Positions 31,550-39,534 of a stretch of 41,140 nucleotides of DNA are shown in pieces. Below the pieces are notes generated by a model, which was not told the origin of the DNA, ran no database searches, and saw only the letters and a list, made by a program, of their open reading frames with translations. Numbering within the stretch: position 1 is the first letter of the stretch; each line of letters starts with the position of its first letter. Made by a program: the position numbers and the translations under genes. This DNA is from a virus: positions 1-41,140 of IMG/VR virus record IMGVR_UViG_3300024273_000418, one strand, 5' to 3'.

Positions 31550-31921
31550 TTATTCCGCTGATTGTGCCAGTGGCGTAACAGCTTCTTCGTAGTACACAAT
31601 GATCTCTTGTTGCTGTTCAATATAGCGTCTTAGTTCTGCAATATTTAAACTAAGATTTTCATAGTCTCTAACTGAGATAGCAATGTACACAAGTTCGCCA
31701 TTCTTTGCTGTAAAGTCTGCAACAAACTGATCAAAATTTTCTGTGGTAACAACGTAGATCTTAATACCATTCAGCTGAACACCTTTGGGGCGTGCCACAA
31801 TAGGTACTGTTGTTTTTACACTATTGGTTACTACTTGTATCTTTGGTTCTTGTCCTAGACTACTGCATCCTATCAGGGTCAGTAATATTGCCGAGATCAT
31901 TCCATAACGTATCAGTTGCAT
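31550..31921 (-). CDS. Outer-membrane lipoprotein, o-spanin candidate
   Basis: 123 residues from the ATG at 31921 (MQLIRYGMISAILL), which has AGGA six bases upstream. The lipobox is LTLIGC followed by SSLGQ, so it should be an outer-membrane lipoprotein. It overlaps the i-spanin candidate in a different frame by 62 bp, the classic Rz/Rz1 layout. It is long for an Rz1 and has a helical C-terminus (LRRYIEQQQEIIVYYEEA), which may allow it to pair across the periplasm. Confidence 0.65.
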   Translation of the reverse strand: MQLIRYGMISAILLTLIGCSSLGQEPKIQVVTNSVKTTVPIVARPKGVQLNGIKIYVVTTENFDQFVADFTAKNGELVYIAISVRDYENLSLNIAELRRYIEQQQEIIVYYEEAVTPLAQSAE

Positions 31922-32246
31922 CTTGCATCCTATTTTCAATTAATCCTGGCTTTCTCAACGCCAGAGATGTTAGATTGTGTGTTTGTAGAGTAGCACGAAG
32001 TCCGTCTCCGTATGCCTCTGCTTTTTGTAAGTCCGATTGTAGTGTTGCATTAAGCTCTGCATTGCGAATTGCATCTGCTTGTAAAGTAGCAACACTATCT
32101 TCGCTGATTTGTACTGCTACTTCCATTTTTACAACATTTGCTCTTGCTGTTTCTAAATTGCTTTGTATTCTTTTAACATACGCAAACCCCATACCTGCTG
32201 TTGCAAGTACAGTTAACACCATGGCAATCTTAATAGAATTAAACAT
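31860..32246 (-). CDS. Inner-membrane coiled-coil protein, i-spanin candidate
   Basis: 128 residues. A single N-terminal membrane helix (MFNSIKIAMVLTVLATAGMG) followed by a long periplasmic coiled coil (IQSNLETARANVVKMEVAVQ, VATLQADAIRNAELNATLQS). This is the topology of Rz-type i-spanins. It starts 5 bp after the endolysin stop and overlaps the lipoprotein gene. Assignment comes from topology and neighbours, not a family match. Confidence 0.65.
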   Translation of the reverse strand: MFNSIKIAMVLTVLATAGMGFAYVKRIQSNLETARANVVKMEVAVQISEDSVATLQADAIRNAELNATLQSDLQKAEAYGDGLRATLQTHNLTSLALRKPGLIENRMQDATDTLWNDLGNITDPDRMQ

Positions 32247-32250
32247 AGTT

Positions 32251-33129
32251 TTAGTCGTCCAATAATTTAGCTAATGTCATTGGCCCAGCAATACCGTCTG
32301 CTGATAATCCATTCTTGGCTTGCCACGCTTTTAGCGCACGTTCTGTACCCGGTCCAAATGCTCCGTCTGCACCAACACCTAGTGCTACCTGGATCATTTT
32401 AACGCCGTCGCCACGCGACCCTTTGCGTAGGGTACCAATGTCGCTTACATCCATATCATTGTCATCGTCATCATGTGCTTCTGCTAGGCTTACTGGGCTG
32501 CCGAATACTTGCATTGCTTTCTTATAACGTGCCTGACGGTCAGCAAGACCGATGTTGCCGCCGTTGATGACCTTGGTCATTTTTGTAACATCATCTGTGT
32601 CAGCAATGTTGTTGAGTTTCTTAGTGTCCCAGAACCAGCAAGCTGACTCCACTGCGCCTTTTGGAGTTGCTACATAGTCTGCTGCTTGTTCTGCTGTCAT
32701 GCCTACAAACTTGCCAAAGCCAGTGTAGTTCTCACGACCAGTAAGTTGCTTTAGTCCACGTCCGCGGAATCTCCAACCGTCACCGGCTTTGGTGTTGCCC
32801 ATTTTGTACTTACGGAACTCGTCCATGTACACATAGTTGGCAATCTTCTCTGGGTTACGTGCATACTGGGCAGCACTGCGCTTGGGTGCGGCACCAAAGT
32901 AACGACCAAACACTGCGTTAAGTGATTTCTCACTGTAGTTTAGATTTTCTTCAAGTGAGTTAAAGTTGTTTGATTCATGAGCGCATTGGCTAATAAAGTG
33001 TGCCATGCGTCTTTGTGTAGTAATGCCATACTTAGGCAGTACGTCTACAAGTGCAGCGTGCCACGCATCAACATTTTTGTTGCCTGGAATTAGTTGTGCT
33101 AGGTGTTCCTTCTTTAATTCAAAACTCAT
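32251..33129 (-). CDS. Endolysin, GH19-like lysozyme/chitinase with peptidoglycan-binding domain
   Basis: 292 residues. The catalytic part has MAHFISQCAHESNNFNSLEE, the LNYSEKSLNAVFGRYF segment, WRFRGRGLKQLTGRENY and KGAVESACWFWDTKKLNNIA, typical of GH19 lysozymes; E70-region HESNNF supplies the likely acid. After an Asp-rich linker (HDDDDNDMD) the C-terminal domain GSRGDGVKMIQVALGVGADG, PGTERALKAWQAKNGL is a PG_binding_1 repeat. There is no signal peptide, so it needs a holin. It heads the lysis cassette. Confidence 0.88.
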   Translation of the reverse strand: MSFELKKEHLAQLIPGNKNVDAWHAALVDVLPKYGITTQRRMAHFISQCAHESNNFNSLEENLNYSEKSLNAVFGRYFGAAPKRSAAQYARNPEKIANYVYMDEFRKYKMGNTKAGDGWRFRGRGLKQLTGRENYTGFGKFVGMTAEQAADYVATPKGAVESACWFWDTKKLNNIADTDDVTKMTKVINGGNIGLADRQARYKKAMQVFGSPVSLAEAHDDDDNDMDVSDIGTLRKGSRGDGVKMIQVALGVGADGAFGPGTERALKAWQAKNGLSADGIAGPMTLAKLLDD

Positions 33130-33153
33130 TATTTTCTATCCTTTAAATCTACT

Positions 33154-33873
33154 TTATAGTCGTTCGACAACAAGAGTATATCCTGCGTTTTCGAATGTTA
33201 ATGTTTTCTTACCAAATTTAGTAACATTGTAATCGCCGACATATTTGGTTAAAAATATTATCTCAGCAAAGTCATTCATATTAATTTTATCTTCGATGCT
33301 TTCAAGAATTTCAGTTGTCTCTCCAAAATCTTTAACTTTAAACCCTACTGGATCTGCATATGCTTTTTTAATAATTAATTCTTGCTCTTCGTCTAAATCA
33401 ATTGTCTCAAGAAAACTTCTATTAAAGAAGTTTTTAAAGTTATTCATGTTTGATTCTGTTACTGTAATTTCATAGGCTTCGTTGTCAACTGGTATAACAG
33501 CTTCTAATGCGTCAAGACTAACCGGCTCGCTTTTAAAACTTTTATAATAACGAAATCTAAAATCAGCACGGCCTGCTAATTTAGCAACTCCGTCAAGCAA
33601 TTCCACAATCTGTTGTGGAACATGTTTGTCTCTTTCTATTTCAACAAACACACGATACATACCGTCTTCTTGTTCGCCGCTGCTAACATCTGCATCTAGT
33701 ACAAAGCTATATCCCTTCTCGATAAACTCTACTAGATCAGTTGCAGGTTGTTTTTCATTCACAGTAAAACTCAATACAACAATATCGGCATCATTGCCCA
33801 TTTTACTTTTATAACTATCTATTTCAAATACTTTATAGACTAAATCTTTTAAGTCGCCTGCTCGTAATCCCAT
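33154..33873 (-). CDS. Conserved late phage protein, 239 residues
   Basis: Starts MGLRAGDLKDLVYKVFEIDS with ATG sharing a base with the upstream stop (TAATG). Alternating strand and helix with segments VVLSFTVNEKQPATDLVEFI, FRFRYYKSFKSEPVSLDALE and FAEIIFLTKYVGDYNVTKFG. I recall the last pattern from pelagiphage proteins of unknown role, and position next to another late gene suggests a virion or assembly role. Confidence 0.6.
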   Translation of the reverse strand: MGLRAGDLKDLVYKVFEIDSYKSKMGNDADIVVLSFTVNEKQPATDLVEFIEKGYSFVLDADVSSGEQEDGMYRVFVEIERDKHVPQQIVELLDGVAKLAGRADFRFRYYKSFKSEPVSLDALEAVIPVDNEAYEITVTESNMNNFKNFFNRSFLETIDLDEEQELIIKKAYADPVGFKVKDFGETTEILESIEDKINMNDFAEIIFLTKYVGDYNVTKFGKKTLTFENAGYTLVVERL

Positions 33874-34412
33874 TATGCTTGCATCCCTTCGTCTGCGTCA
33901 GGTGCTGACTGGTCCAATGATTCAACTGGTGGCTCTTGCATGTCTTCGCCCTGCTCAGTTTCTTGCACGTCTAAATCGTCTAGGTCGTCTAACTCTGTCT
34001 GGTAAAGATCAGCAAGTAATTTCTTTGGCATCTGGATTTCTACTATCCAAACAGGAATACGATCCAGTTTGCCTTTTTTAGTGCCAGGACGAATGTCGTC
34101 GGGCTCTACAATCTTGCGAGGTGTTACAACGAAAGATTTTTGATATTTCACTCTACAATCGTAATCCAACAACCGCTTGCCGCCCATTGGGTCGGGCATG
34201 TTTTCTTTTGTCCAAAAGAATTTAACTGTAACCCAGTGTCTATCAATAATTGGGCCAGCAGCTAGTTCACCGTCTTCCCAGTTTTTGTAAACATACAGAT
34301 CGAGCTGATCAAGTACACGCTCGAAGTCTTTTAACACGTTAAAAGCAGTATTACTTTGATACATACTTTCGATGTTTTTAATAACATCTATTTCATCAAG
34401 GATATTGGCCAT
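33873..34412 (-). CDS. Conserved late phage protein, 179 residues, acidic tail
   Basis: Begins MANILDEIDVIKNIESMYQS. The middle has LDQLDLYVYKNWEDGELAAG, PIIDRHWVTVKFFWTKENMP and RVKYQKSFVVTPRKIV, while the C-terminus is strongly acidic. GATAAATA lies 27 bp upstream and TAGGAAAAACT precedes the ATG. Probably a structural or assembly factor by position; no motif defines it. Confidence 0.6.
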   Translation of the reverse strand: MANILDEIDVIKNIESMYQSNTAFNVLKDFERVLDQLDLYVYKNWEDGELAAGPIIDRHWVTVKFFWTKENMPDPMGGKRLLDYDCRVKYQKSFVVTPRKIVEPDDIRPGTKKGKLDRIPVWIVEIQMPKKLLADLYQTELDDLDDLDVQETEQGEDMQEPPVESLDQSAPDADEGMQA

Positions 34413-34439
34413 AGTTTTTCCTACTTGTTTTACTATACT

Positions 34440-34447
34440 TATTTATC
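34440..34447 (-). promoter_or_regulatory. T4-type late promoter GATAAATA
   Basis: GATAAATA at 34447-34440 in the divergent gap, 27 bp before the ATG at 34412. Confidence 0.85.
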
Positions 34448-34490
34448 GTAAATGGTATCCAATATGCGCAGTTCTAAAGAGGCTCACGAG

Positions 34491-34498
34491 ACTAAATA
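34491..34498 (+). promoter_or_regulatory. Late-like promoter ACTAAATA upstream of phoH
   Basis: ACTAAATA on the plus strand resembles the CTAAATA-type late box of T4-like cyanophages. A transcript starting about 5-6 bases later would have a ~60-base leader before phoH. Confidence 0.5.
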
Positions 34499-34505
34499 CT
34501 TTGCA

Positions 34506-34528
34506 GGGGAAGAGTTCCCGCAAGGGAA
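34506..34528 (+). promoter_or_regulatory. Mutually exclusive hairpins in the phoH leader
   Basis: GGGAA (34507-34511), TTCCC (34515-34519) and GGGAA (34524-34528) are in tandem. TTCCC can pair with either GGGAA, giving a stem with a GAG loop or a stem with a GCAA tetraloop. The last A of the second GGGAA starts a small ORF. A switch or attenuator is possible. Confidence 0.5.
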
Positions 34529-34563
34529 TGAATACCGTGTCAACCACTCATAGGAGGACTTAA
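34528..34563 (+). CDS. Possible 11-codon leader peptide before phoH
   Basis: ATG at 34528 opens a frame reading MNTVSTTHRRT that stops at TAA 34561-34563, sharing a base with the phoH ATG (TAATG). Its ribosome site is poor (GGGA directly adjacent). Supported only by the overlap and the hairpin context. Confidence 0.3.
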   Translation: MNTVSTTHRRT

Positions 34564-35300
34564 TGGGTAAAGCTAGAGCCGTGAAAAGGCAAGCACATAT
34601 TAAATCGAATAACAACAATAATAATGTTGTTAGCATAAACACTTTCCTTCCAAAAAAGACTCGAAACGTCGAAATACTTCCAAGAAATAAAAACCAAGAA
34701 ACTTACGTGTTAACACTGACTGATCCGGATAAAGACATAGTCTTCGGTATTGGACCAGCAGGAACCGGCAAAACTATGTTAGCTTGCCAGGTGGCCGTGA
34801 AGGCATTCTTAGAAGGACAGGTCGAAAAAATTATAGTTACTCGTCCAGCAGTTAGTGCTGATGAGGATCTAGGATTTCTTCCAGGTACATTAGAAGAAAA
34901 AATGGCACCTTGGACAAGACCAATTTTTGATGTATTTCGTGAATACTTTTATGCTGCTGAAATCGAAAATATGATCAAAGAAGGTGTTATTGAAATTTCT
35001 CCTCTAGCATATATGCGCGGTCGAACTTTCAAAGATGCATATATTATTGCTGACGAAATGCAGAACGCAACTCCTAACCAAATGAAGATGCTGTTAACAC
35101 GTATTGGAACTGGTAGTAAAATGGTTGTTACTGGAGACCTTGCACAAGCCGATAGATTAAAAGACAACGGGTTGCTAGAGTTTATTAGAAATTTAGAAAA
35201 TGCAAACAGTACTCATATCAAAGCTGTAAAATTCCAACATGGCGACATCGAAAGACACGATGCAGTCAGAGAAGTTCTACAAATATACGGCGACGAATAA
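34563..35300 (+). CDS. phoH: PhoH-like ATPase
   Basis: 245 residues, the only plus-strand gene. Walker A GIGPAGTGKTML and Walker B AYIIADEMQNATP are clear, with IIVTRPAVSADEDLGFLPGT and VTGDLAQADR typical of PhoH. TAGGAGGA lies just upstream. PhoH is common in marine phages; its role (phosphate-linked or RNA-related) is unclear. Its leader contains two alternative hairpins. It ends 3 bp from the convergent gene at 35304. Confidence 0.95.
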   Translation: MGKARAVKRQAHIKSNNNNNNVVSINTFLPKKTRNVEILPRNKNQETYVLTLTDPDKDIVFGIGPAGTGKTMLACQVAVKAFLEGQVEKIIVTRPAVSADEDLGFLPGTLEEKMAPWTRPIFDVFREYFYAAEIENMIKEGVIEISPLAYMRGRTFKDAYIIADEMQNATPNQMKMLLTRIGTGSKMVVTGDLAQADRLKDNGLLEFIRNLENANSTHIKAVKFQHGDIERHDAVREVLQIYGDE

Positions 35301-35303
35301 CTA

Positions 35304-35549
35304 CTAACTAATCTGTTTAGGGTTATGTCTAAATGTTGGAGGAGGTGGACGCCTCGGTTTAGGGTGTTTAATCTCCTCCAGCAACCATTCATTAACTGTA
35401 TAATACTCTTTTTCTACTAGAGGTAAATCACCAGCCATTCCCCATATATATTTTTCTAATTTAACGTATTGTTGCCACCACAGCCACTTGCCGCTAACTG
35501 TACGCACAGGGTGCCACGCAAACCTTTCCATTGACCTGCGTTCTCTCAC
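35304..35549 (-). CDS. Paired small protein 1, 81 residues
   Basis: Reads RFAWHPVRTVSGKWLWWQQY, then YYTVNEWLLEEIKHPKPRRP and a Pro-rich tail (PPPPTFRHNPKQIS). The pattern FAWxPVxTxSxKxxWxxxY ... YTxNEWLLE is shared with the neighbour at 35546, so the two are likely paralogues. Its ATG overlaps that gene as ATGA. No function known. Confidence 0.6.
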   Translation of the reverse strand: MRERRSMERFAWHPVRTVSGKWLWWQQYVKLEKYIWGMAGDLPLVEKEYYTVNEWLLEEIKHPKPRRPPPPTFRHNPKQIS

Positions 35550-35770
35550 TTTAACAACTCCAGTAAGTATTCATTTTTAGTATATACATAATCCCAGGTA
35601 AGCCCGTGTATAGGGGGCTTACCATTGTTGTCATAGTACGTGTATCTAATGTAATAGTGTGTTAGCCACACACGTTTCTTGCTGCCAGTTACTATAGGCA
35701 TCCATGCAAACTTACGTTCAAATCTATGTTGGTCAGCAAATGCCATACCGTAGTAACCGTGTCCCATCAT
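35546..35770 (-). CDS. Paired small protein 2, 74 residues
   Basis: Reads MMGHGYYGMAFADQHRFERK, then FAWMPIVTGSKKRVWLTHYY and WDYVYTKNEYLLELLK, matching the layout of the neighbour. Aromatic-rich, so a small beta protein is likely. Overlaps glyA by 4 bp. Confidence 0.6.
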   Translation of the reverse strand: MMGHGYYGMAFADQHRFERKFAWMPIVTGSKKRVWLTHYYIRYTYYDNNGKPPIHGLTWDYVYTKNEYLLELLK

Positions 35771-36906
35771 TTTAGGATGTTGACAATAGTGTATGCAAGT
35801 TCACGGAACCATTCTTCGTCGTGGCCGCGTGTAGTTTCTGCAGCAGTACCAATACGAATGCCACTTGTTTCTACAAAGCTGCGTGGATCATTTGGAACAC
35901 CGTTCTTGTTTACTGTGATGCCATTTGCTTCCAGCAAGTCTGCCGCAGCTCGTCCACTGTGCTTGCTGTTGCTCAAGTCCATAAGAATGATATGACTGTC
36001 AGTACCACCTGTTTGTACTTCAAATCCTTCTTTAACAAACACGTCACACATTGCTTGTGCGTTGCGTACAACAGCTTGTGTGTAGTCCTTGAACTCTTGT
36101 GTATCAGCTTCAATGAAGCACTGTGCCTTAGCTGCAATGACGTGCATCAGGGGGCCGCCTTGCGTGCCTGGAAAGATTGCTGAGTTAATCTTCCTAGTAA
36201 GCGACTTATCATTCCAAAGAATAATGCCGCCACGTGGGCCACGCAGTGTCTTATGTGTAGTTGATGTAACCACATCTGCATAGGGCAAAGGATTAGGATA
36301 CACGCCGCCGGCAATTAGCCCTGAATAGTGTGCCATGTCAACCACAAGGTAGGCATCCACACTGTCTGCAATCGCCCGGAACCTTGCCCAGTCAATTACC
36401 CTAGGATATGCGCTAGCACCCGCTACAATAACCTGCGGCACTACATCAAGTGCCTGATCTTGAATAGCATCGTAGTCCAAGTATCCGTTGGCATCTACTC
36501 CGTAGGCATATGCATCATATACTTTACCTGAAATGTTAGGGGCGCTGCCGTGACTCAAGTGACCGCCACTGGCCAAGTCCATACCCAGTAGTCTATCGCC
36601 TGGGCTCATAAGGGCTTGATATACTGCTGTGTTGCAATTAGCACCACTGTGTGGCTGTACGTTGGCATACTTCGCACCATATAGCTTGCACAATGAATCA
36701 ATAGCAAGTTGCTCAATATCATCCATGTTCTCGCAGCCGTTGTAGTAACGCTTGCCTGGATATCCTTCTGCGTACTTGTTGGTAAAGATACTGCCAGCAA
36801 GTTTCATAACTGCTTCACTGGCAAAGTTTTCACTGGCAATAAGTTCTACTGTTGATGTTTGCCTATCAACTTCTTTGTTTAAAATATTCTGTATTCTATT
36901 GTCCAT
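35767..36906 (-). CDS. glyA: Serine hydroxymethyltransferase (GlyA)
   Basis: 379 residues, slightly short of bacterial GlyA (~417). Diagnostic segments: LIASENFASEAVMKLAGSIF, NKYAEGYPGKRYYNGCENMD, HYSGLIAGGVYPNPLPYADV, and the PLP-lysine motif TSTTHKTLRGPRGG. It produces glycine and 5,10-methylene-tetrahydrofolate, feeding ThyA next door. ATG has AAGGAAA upstream. Confidence 0.95.
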   Translation of the reverse strand: MDNRIQNILNKEVDRQTSTVELIASENFASEAVMKLAGSIFTNKYAEGYPGKRYYNGCENMDDIEQLAIDSLCKLYGAKYANVQPHSGANCNTAVYQALMSPGDRLLGMDLASGGHLSHGSAPNISGKVYDAYAYGVDANGYLDYDAIQDQALDVVPQVIVAGASAYPRVIDWARFRAIADSVDAYLVVDMAHYSGLIAGGVYPNPLPYADVVTSTTHKTLRGPRGGIILWNDKSLTRKINSAIFPGTQGGPLMHVIAAKAQCFIEADTQEFKDYTQAVVRNAQAMCDVFVKEGFEVQTGGTDSHIILMDLSNSKHSGRAAADLLEANGITVNKNGVPNDPRSFVETSGIRIGTAAETTRGHDEEWFRELAYTIVNILK

Positions 36907-36915
36907 TTGATTTCC

Positions 36916-37782
36916 TTATACAGCCATTACAGCTTTAATAGTTTCCTGTGGATTATAATTGATTAATTTATAATCGCCTGGGTTAGTCGCAACCAATTCT
37001 TCAAGATTTGTAAACTGTGGAATTTCCAAGATGGGTCCAGCATCGGGTGTTCTAGTCAATTGCAAGTTAACCGCACCAAAATGATTCTGATAGATATGAC
37101 AGTCGCCACCTGTCCACACAAAATCTCCAACTTTTAAATCTAATAGCTGTGCAAACATATGTGTGAGCAAGCTGTAGCTTGCAATATTAAATGGTACACC
37201 CAAGAACATATCAGCACTGCGCTGATAAAGCTGACAGCTTAGTTCGCCGTCTTGTACATGAAACTGGAATAATGCATGACATGGCGGCAGCGCCATCACA
37301 GGAATACGATCGGCATTCCATGCACTTACAATATGCCTGCGACTGTAAGGATCAAATTTAAGTCCTTCCAACACTTGGGCAATCTGATCAACATGGCCTA
37401 ACTGCGCATCCCAAGTACGCCATTGATGGCCGTACACAGGTCCTAAGTCCTTTACAGTATCAGTATTTTTATAACCAAGATCTTTGCCTTGACTATCAGC
37501 ATTGGCAGTCCAGATGGTCTTCTTGCCTACTAGCTCTTCTCTAGGCTTGCCGTAGTGTATTTCAGCAAGTCTACGCTCGTCGCTGGAGCCTTCTAGCATC
37601 CACAGCAGTTCGCTTACAACACTCTTCCACGCAAGTTTCTTTGTAGTTACTGCTGGAAACTCATTTCGCAAGTCAAAACGCATTTGATACCCAAATACAC
37701 CACGTGTGCCTACACCAGTTCTATCGTCACGATTCTTACCGTGATCCATTATGTATTGTAGTGCGTCTAAATATTGCTTCAT
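36916..37782 (-). CDS. thyA: Thymidylate synthase (ThyA)
   Basis: 288 residues, standard length. Catalytic Cys in ALPPCHALFQFHVQ, the folate site QRSADMFLGVPFNIASYSLL with Asn where dUMP enzymes need it (dCMP hydroxymethylases have Asp), and GGDCHIYQNH. It makes dTMP, so normal thymine is used. Overlaps the secreted-protein gene by 4 bp. Confidence 0.97.
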   Translation of the reverse strand: MKQYLDALQYIMDHGKNRDDRTGVGTRGVFGYQMRFDLRNEFPAVTTKKLAWKSVVSELLWMLEGSSDERRLAEIHYGKPREELVGKKTIWTANADSQGKDLGYKNTDTVKDLGPVYGHQWRTWDAQLGHVDQIAQVLEGLKFDPYSRRHIVSAWNADRIPVMALPPCHALFQFHVQDGELSCQLYQRSADMFLGVPFNIASYSLLTHMFAQLLDLKVGDFVWTGGDCHIYQNHFGAVNLQLTRTPDAGPILEIPQFTNLEELVATNPGDYKLINYNPQETIKAVMAV

Positions 37783-38192
37783 TGGCTAGACCATTCTCCT
37801 AATTCAACACAGTCGGTTAACACACTAGCATCTGGGATAAACACCTGTACTGTTGAGTTGTCAAGATAGGCAGTGTCTCCGCATTGTACTTCTGATGTGG
37901 TGCCGGTGAAATAAGGAGTTGACATCGTACATTGTACCACATATGTTAGGTCAGACCATTCCGAGCAGATAGCGTTGGCTTTACGATACGCATCTTTATC
38001 GCCTTCTGGCTTTGTAAAACTCCACCATCTGCCTAGTTTATTCCATTCGGCAGTGTATGCTCTATATATTGTATGTGATGTAGTATCATTGTGGTAATCT
38101 ACATTATCCAATGGCATTGGTACTCCGTCGGTATCGTGTGCGTTCACTGTTGTTGCTAATAATAGCGCAGCGATTGTTGTATAAAACTTCAT
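37779..38192 (-). CDS. Predicted exported protein with signal peptide
   Basis: 137 residues. N-terminus MKFYTTIAALLLATTVNAHD is a clear Sec signal peptide with cleavage after NA. The mature part has several Cys (CSEWSDLTYVVQCTMSTPYF, VQCGDTAYLDN, LTDCVELGEW) that could make disulfides in the periplasm. No family recognised. Odd within a nucleotide-metabolism operon; perhaps modifies the host envelope. Confidence 0.7.
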   Translation of the reverse strand: MKFYTTIAALLLATTVNAHDTDGVPMPLDNVDYHNDTTSHTIYRAYTAEWNKLGRWWSFTKPEGDKDAYRKANAICSEWSDLTYVVQCTMSTPYFTGTTSEVQCGDTAYLDNSTVQVFIPDASVLTDCVELGEWSSQ

Positions 38193-38506
38193 AATAATTC
38201 CTTTAACAAGTTTTTAGATTCTTCAAACTCTTGCTCTGTTGGCTTGCGCTGATAGTCGCAGTCTTTGCAACGCATCTTCGAATACCTCTTCGGTGTAGTA
38301 ATGGACATTTCTAATCTGTGCTCCGAACCATTCAGGCAATCTGCTTTATACGGGTCGTAGTAGAAAGATACCGAGGTCTTGAAAACAAAATTCTTTTCGC
38401 ATTGGTAGCATGTGTGCTCGTGTAGCTGATCCTCTGCGTATCCAGCACCGTCGTCGTGACAGACTTCGTTTTCTGCATTGCAGTAAGGGCAGTGCATATC
38501 ACTCAT
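38189..38506 (-). CDS. Zinc-ribbon-like phage protein, 105 residues
   Basis: CPYCNAENEVCHDDGAGYAE and HTCYQCEKNFVFKTSVSF give a CxxC...CxxC pair, and MRCKDCDYQRK a third CxxC. This is a small zinc ribbon often seen in phages, without specific function. ATGA junctions with both neighbours. Confidence 0.7.
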   Translation of the reverse strand: MSDMHCPYCNAENEVCHDDGAGYAEDQLHEHTCYQCEKNFVFKTSVSFYYDPYKADCLNGSEHRLEMSITTPKRYSKMRCKDCDYQRKPTEQEFEESKNLLKELL

Positions 38507-38724
38507 TCTTCAATCCCAAAATTCTTAAATAAGAATGGTTTCATGCCAGGATCTGTAAAGTCGGCGCATTCCTTCACAATCAACTCAGCAAACTTTGTCA
38601 ACGAGCCCGGGCTGTTCAGCGACTCTTGCCAAATACGCACAGGCTCGTCTTCTGTATTTGAATCTGCCCATTTGGTTTGCTTTAGTCCTGCTTGTTTAGC
38701 AAGTTCTTTAAAACGCTTGTTCAT
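38503..38724 (-). CDS. Conserved small phage protein, 73 residues
   Basis: Begins [20 protein letters not shown] and has LTKFAELIVKECADFTDPG. The motif KFAELIVxECA is widely found in short phage proteins without known role. Overlaps DHFR end. Confidence 0.65.
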   Translation of the reverse strand: MNKRFKELAKQAGLKQTKWADSNTEDEPVRIWQESLNSPGSLTKFAELIVKECADFTDPGMKPFLFKNFGIEE

Positions 38725-39200
38725 TATTTTTTAACCCATTTCTCAACACAGATGTCGTCTTTGAACGGCTTATGAAGTACTAACTCAAGTGCAAACTTTT
38801 CTAAGATTGTATCTTCGGGCAACACAGTATCGCAATCGTATACACCGTCAATACGGCTAAGCCACAGCTCGTCTATGATGTCTAAACAACTTTCTACAAG
38901 TTGTGCGCCACCAATAATACAAACAGGATGCTCACGGCTTAGATCTACAATGCGTTCTTTAAATCGTTTGCCAAAAGTATATGTTGCGCCTTCTACCTCC
39001 GTGGAACTTACAACCACGTTATATCTTCCGGGCAACGGCTTCACAGGCAAACTGTTCCAAGTGTTACGGCCCATAACAACTGCTTCGCCCAGTGTCATTT
39101 TCTTAAACCATTTTAGGTCTGCACTGTTATGTGGCCACGGAAGGTCGCCGTCCTTGCCAATGCCCCACTCTTCGTCACATGCTAATATTGCTTTAATCAC
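38724..39200 (-). CDS. folA: Dihydrofolate reductase
   Basis: 158 residues from the GTG at 39200 ([20 protein letters not shown]), inside the ferredoxin end. The frame is open to 39413 but that would cover the ferredoxin gene. Motifs: [18 protein letters not shown] (substrate site), [12 protein letters not shown] and [10 protein letters not shown] (NADPH site). Regenerates tetrahydrofolate for ThyA and GlyA. Confidence 0.93.
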   Translation of the reverse strand: MIKAILACDEEWGIGKDGDLPWPHNSADLKWFKKMTLGEAVVMGRNTWNSLPVKPLPGRYNVVVSSTEVEGATYTFGKRFKERIVDLSREHPVCIIGGAQLVESCLDIIDELWLSRIDGVYDCDTVLPEDTILEKFALELVLHKPFKDDICVEKWVKK

Positions 39201-39534
39201 CTTGTCCTGGCTCCTCTGAAAAGTACTGCATCTTGCCTTCAACTCCGTGCCACTCTCTGGCATCTTCCGGAGTGTCTTCAGGACGCATCTGTGTAATGTT
39301 TGGCCACAAGTCTGAATACTTTTGATTAAAAGATACCCATTGCTTTGCCGATTCGTCAGTGTCAGCAAAGATAGCATCTGCTGGACACTCTGGTTCGCAA
39401 ACTCCACAGTCAATGCACTCTGTTGGATTAATCACCAACATGTTTTCGCCTTCATAAAAACAATCTACTGGACAAACTTCTACACAGTCCATGTGTTTGC
39501 ATTTAATACAACTATCGTTTACAATATAAGTCAT
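39193..39534 (-). CDS. fdxA: 7Fe/8Fe FdxA-type ferredoxin
   Basis: 113 residues, matching Azotobacter-type ferredoxin I. The first cluster motif is [18 protein letters not shown] and the second [17 protein letters not shown], which together can hold a 3Fe-4S and a 4Fe-4S cluster. [13 protein letters not shown] is also typical. Long C-terminal extension ([18 protein letters not shown]). It may reduce the radical SAM clusters of QueE and of the protein at 7438, or a host partner; this is inference. Confidence 0.93.
   Translation of the reverse strand: MTYIVNDSCIKCKHMDCVEVCPVDCFYEGENMLVINPTECIDCGVCEPECPADAIFADTDESAKQWVSFNQKYSDLWPNITQMRPEDTPEDAREWHGVEGKMQYFSEEPGQGD

Noticed and set aside
38724-39413. 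Longer N-terminal extension of DHFR
   Set aside because: The extension overlaps the ferredoxin gene in another frame; DHFR homology starts at the GTG at 39200.
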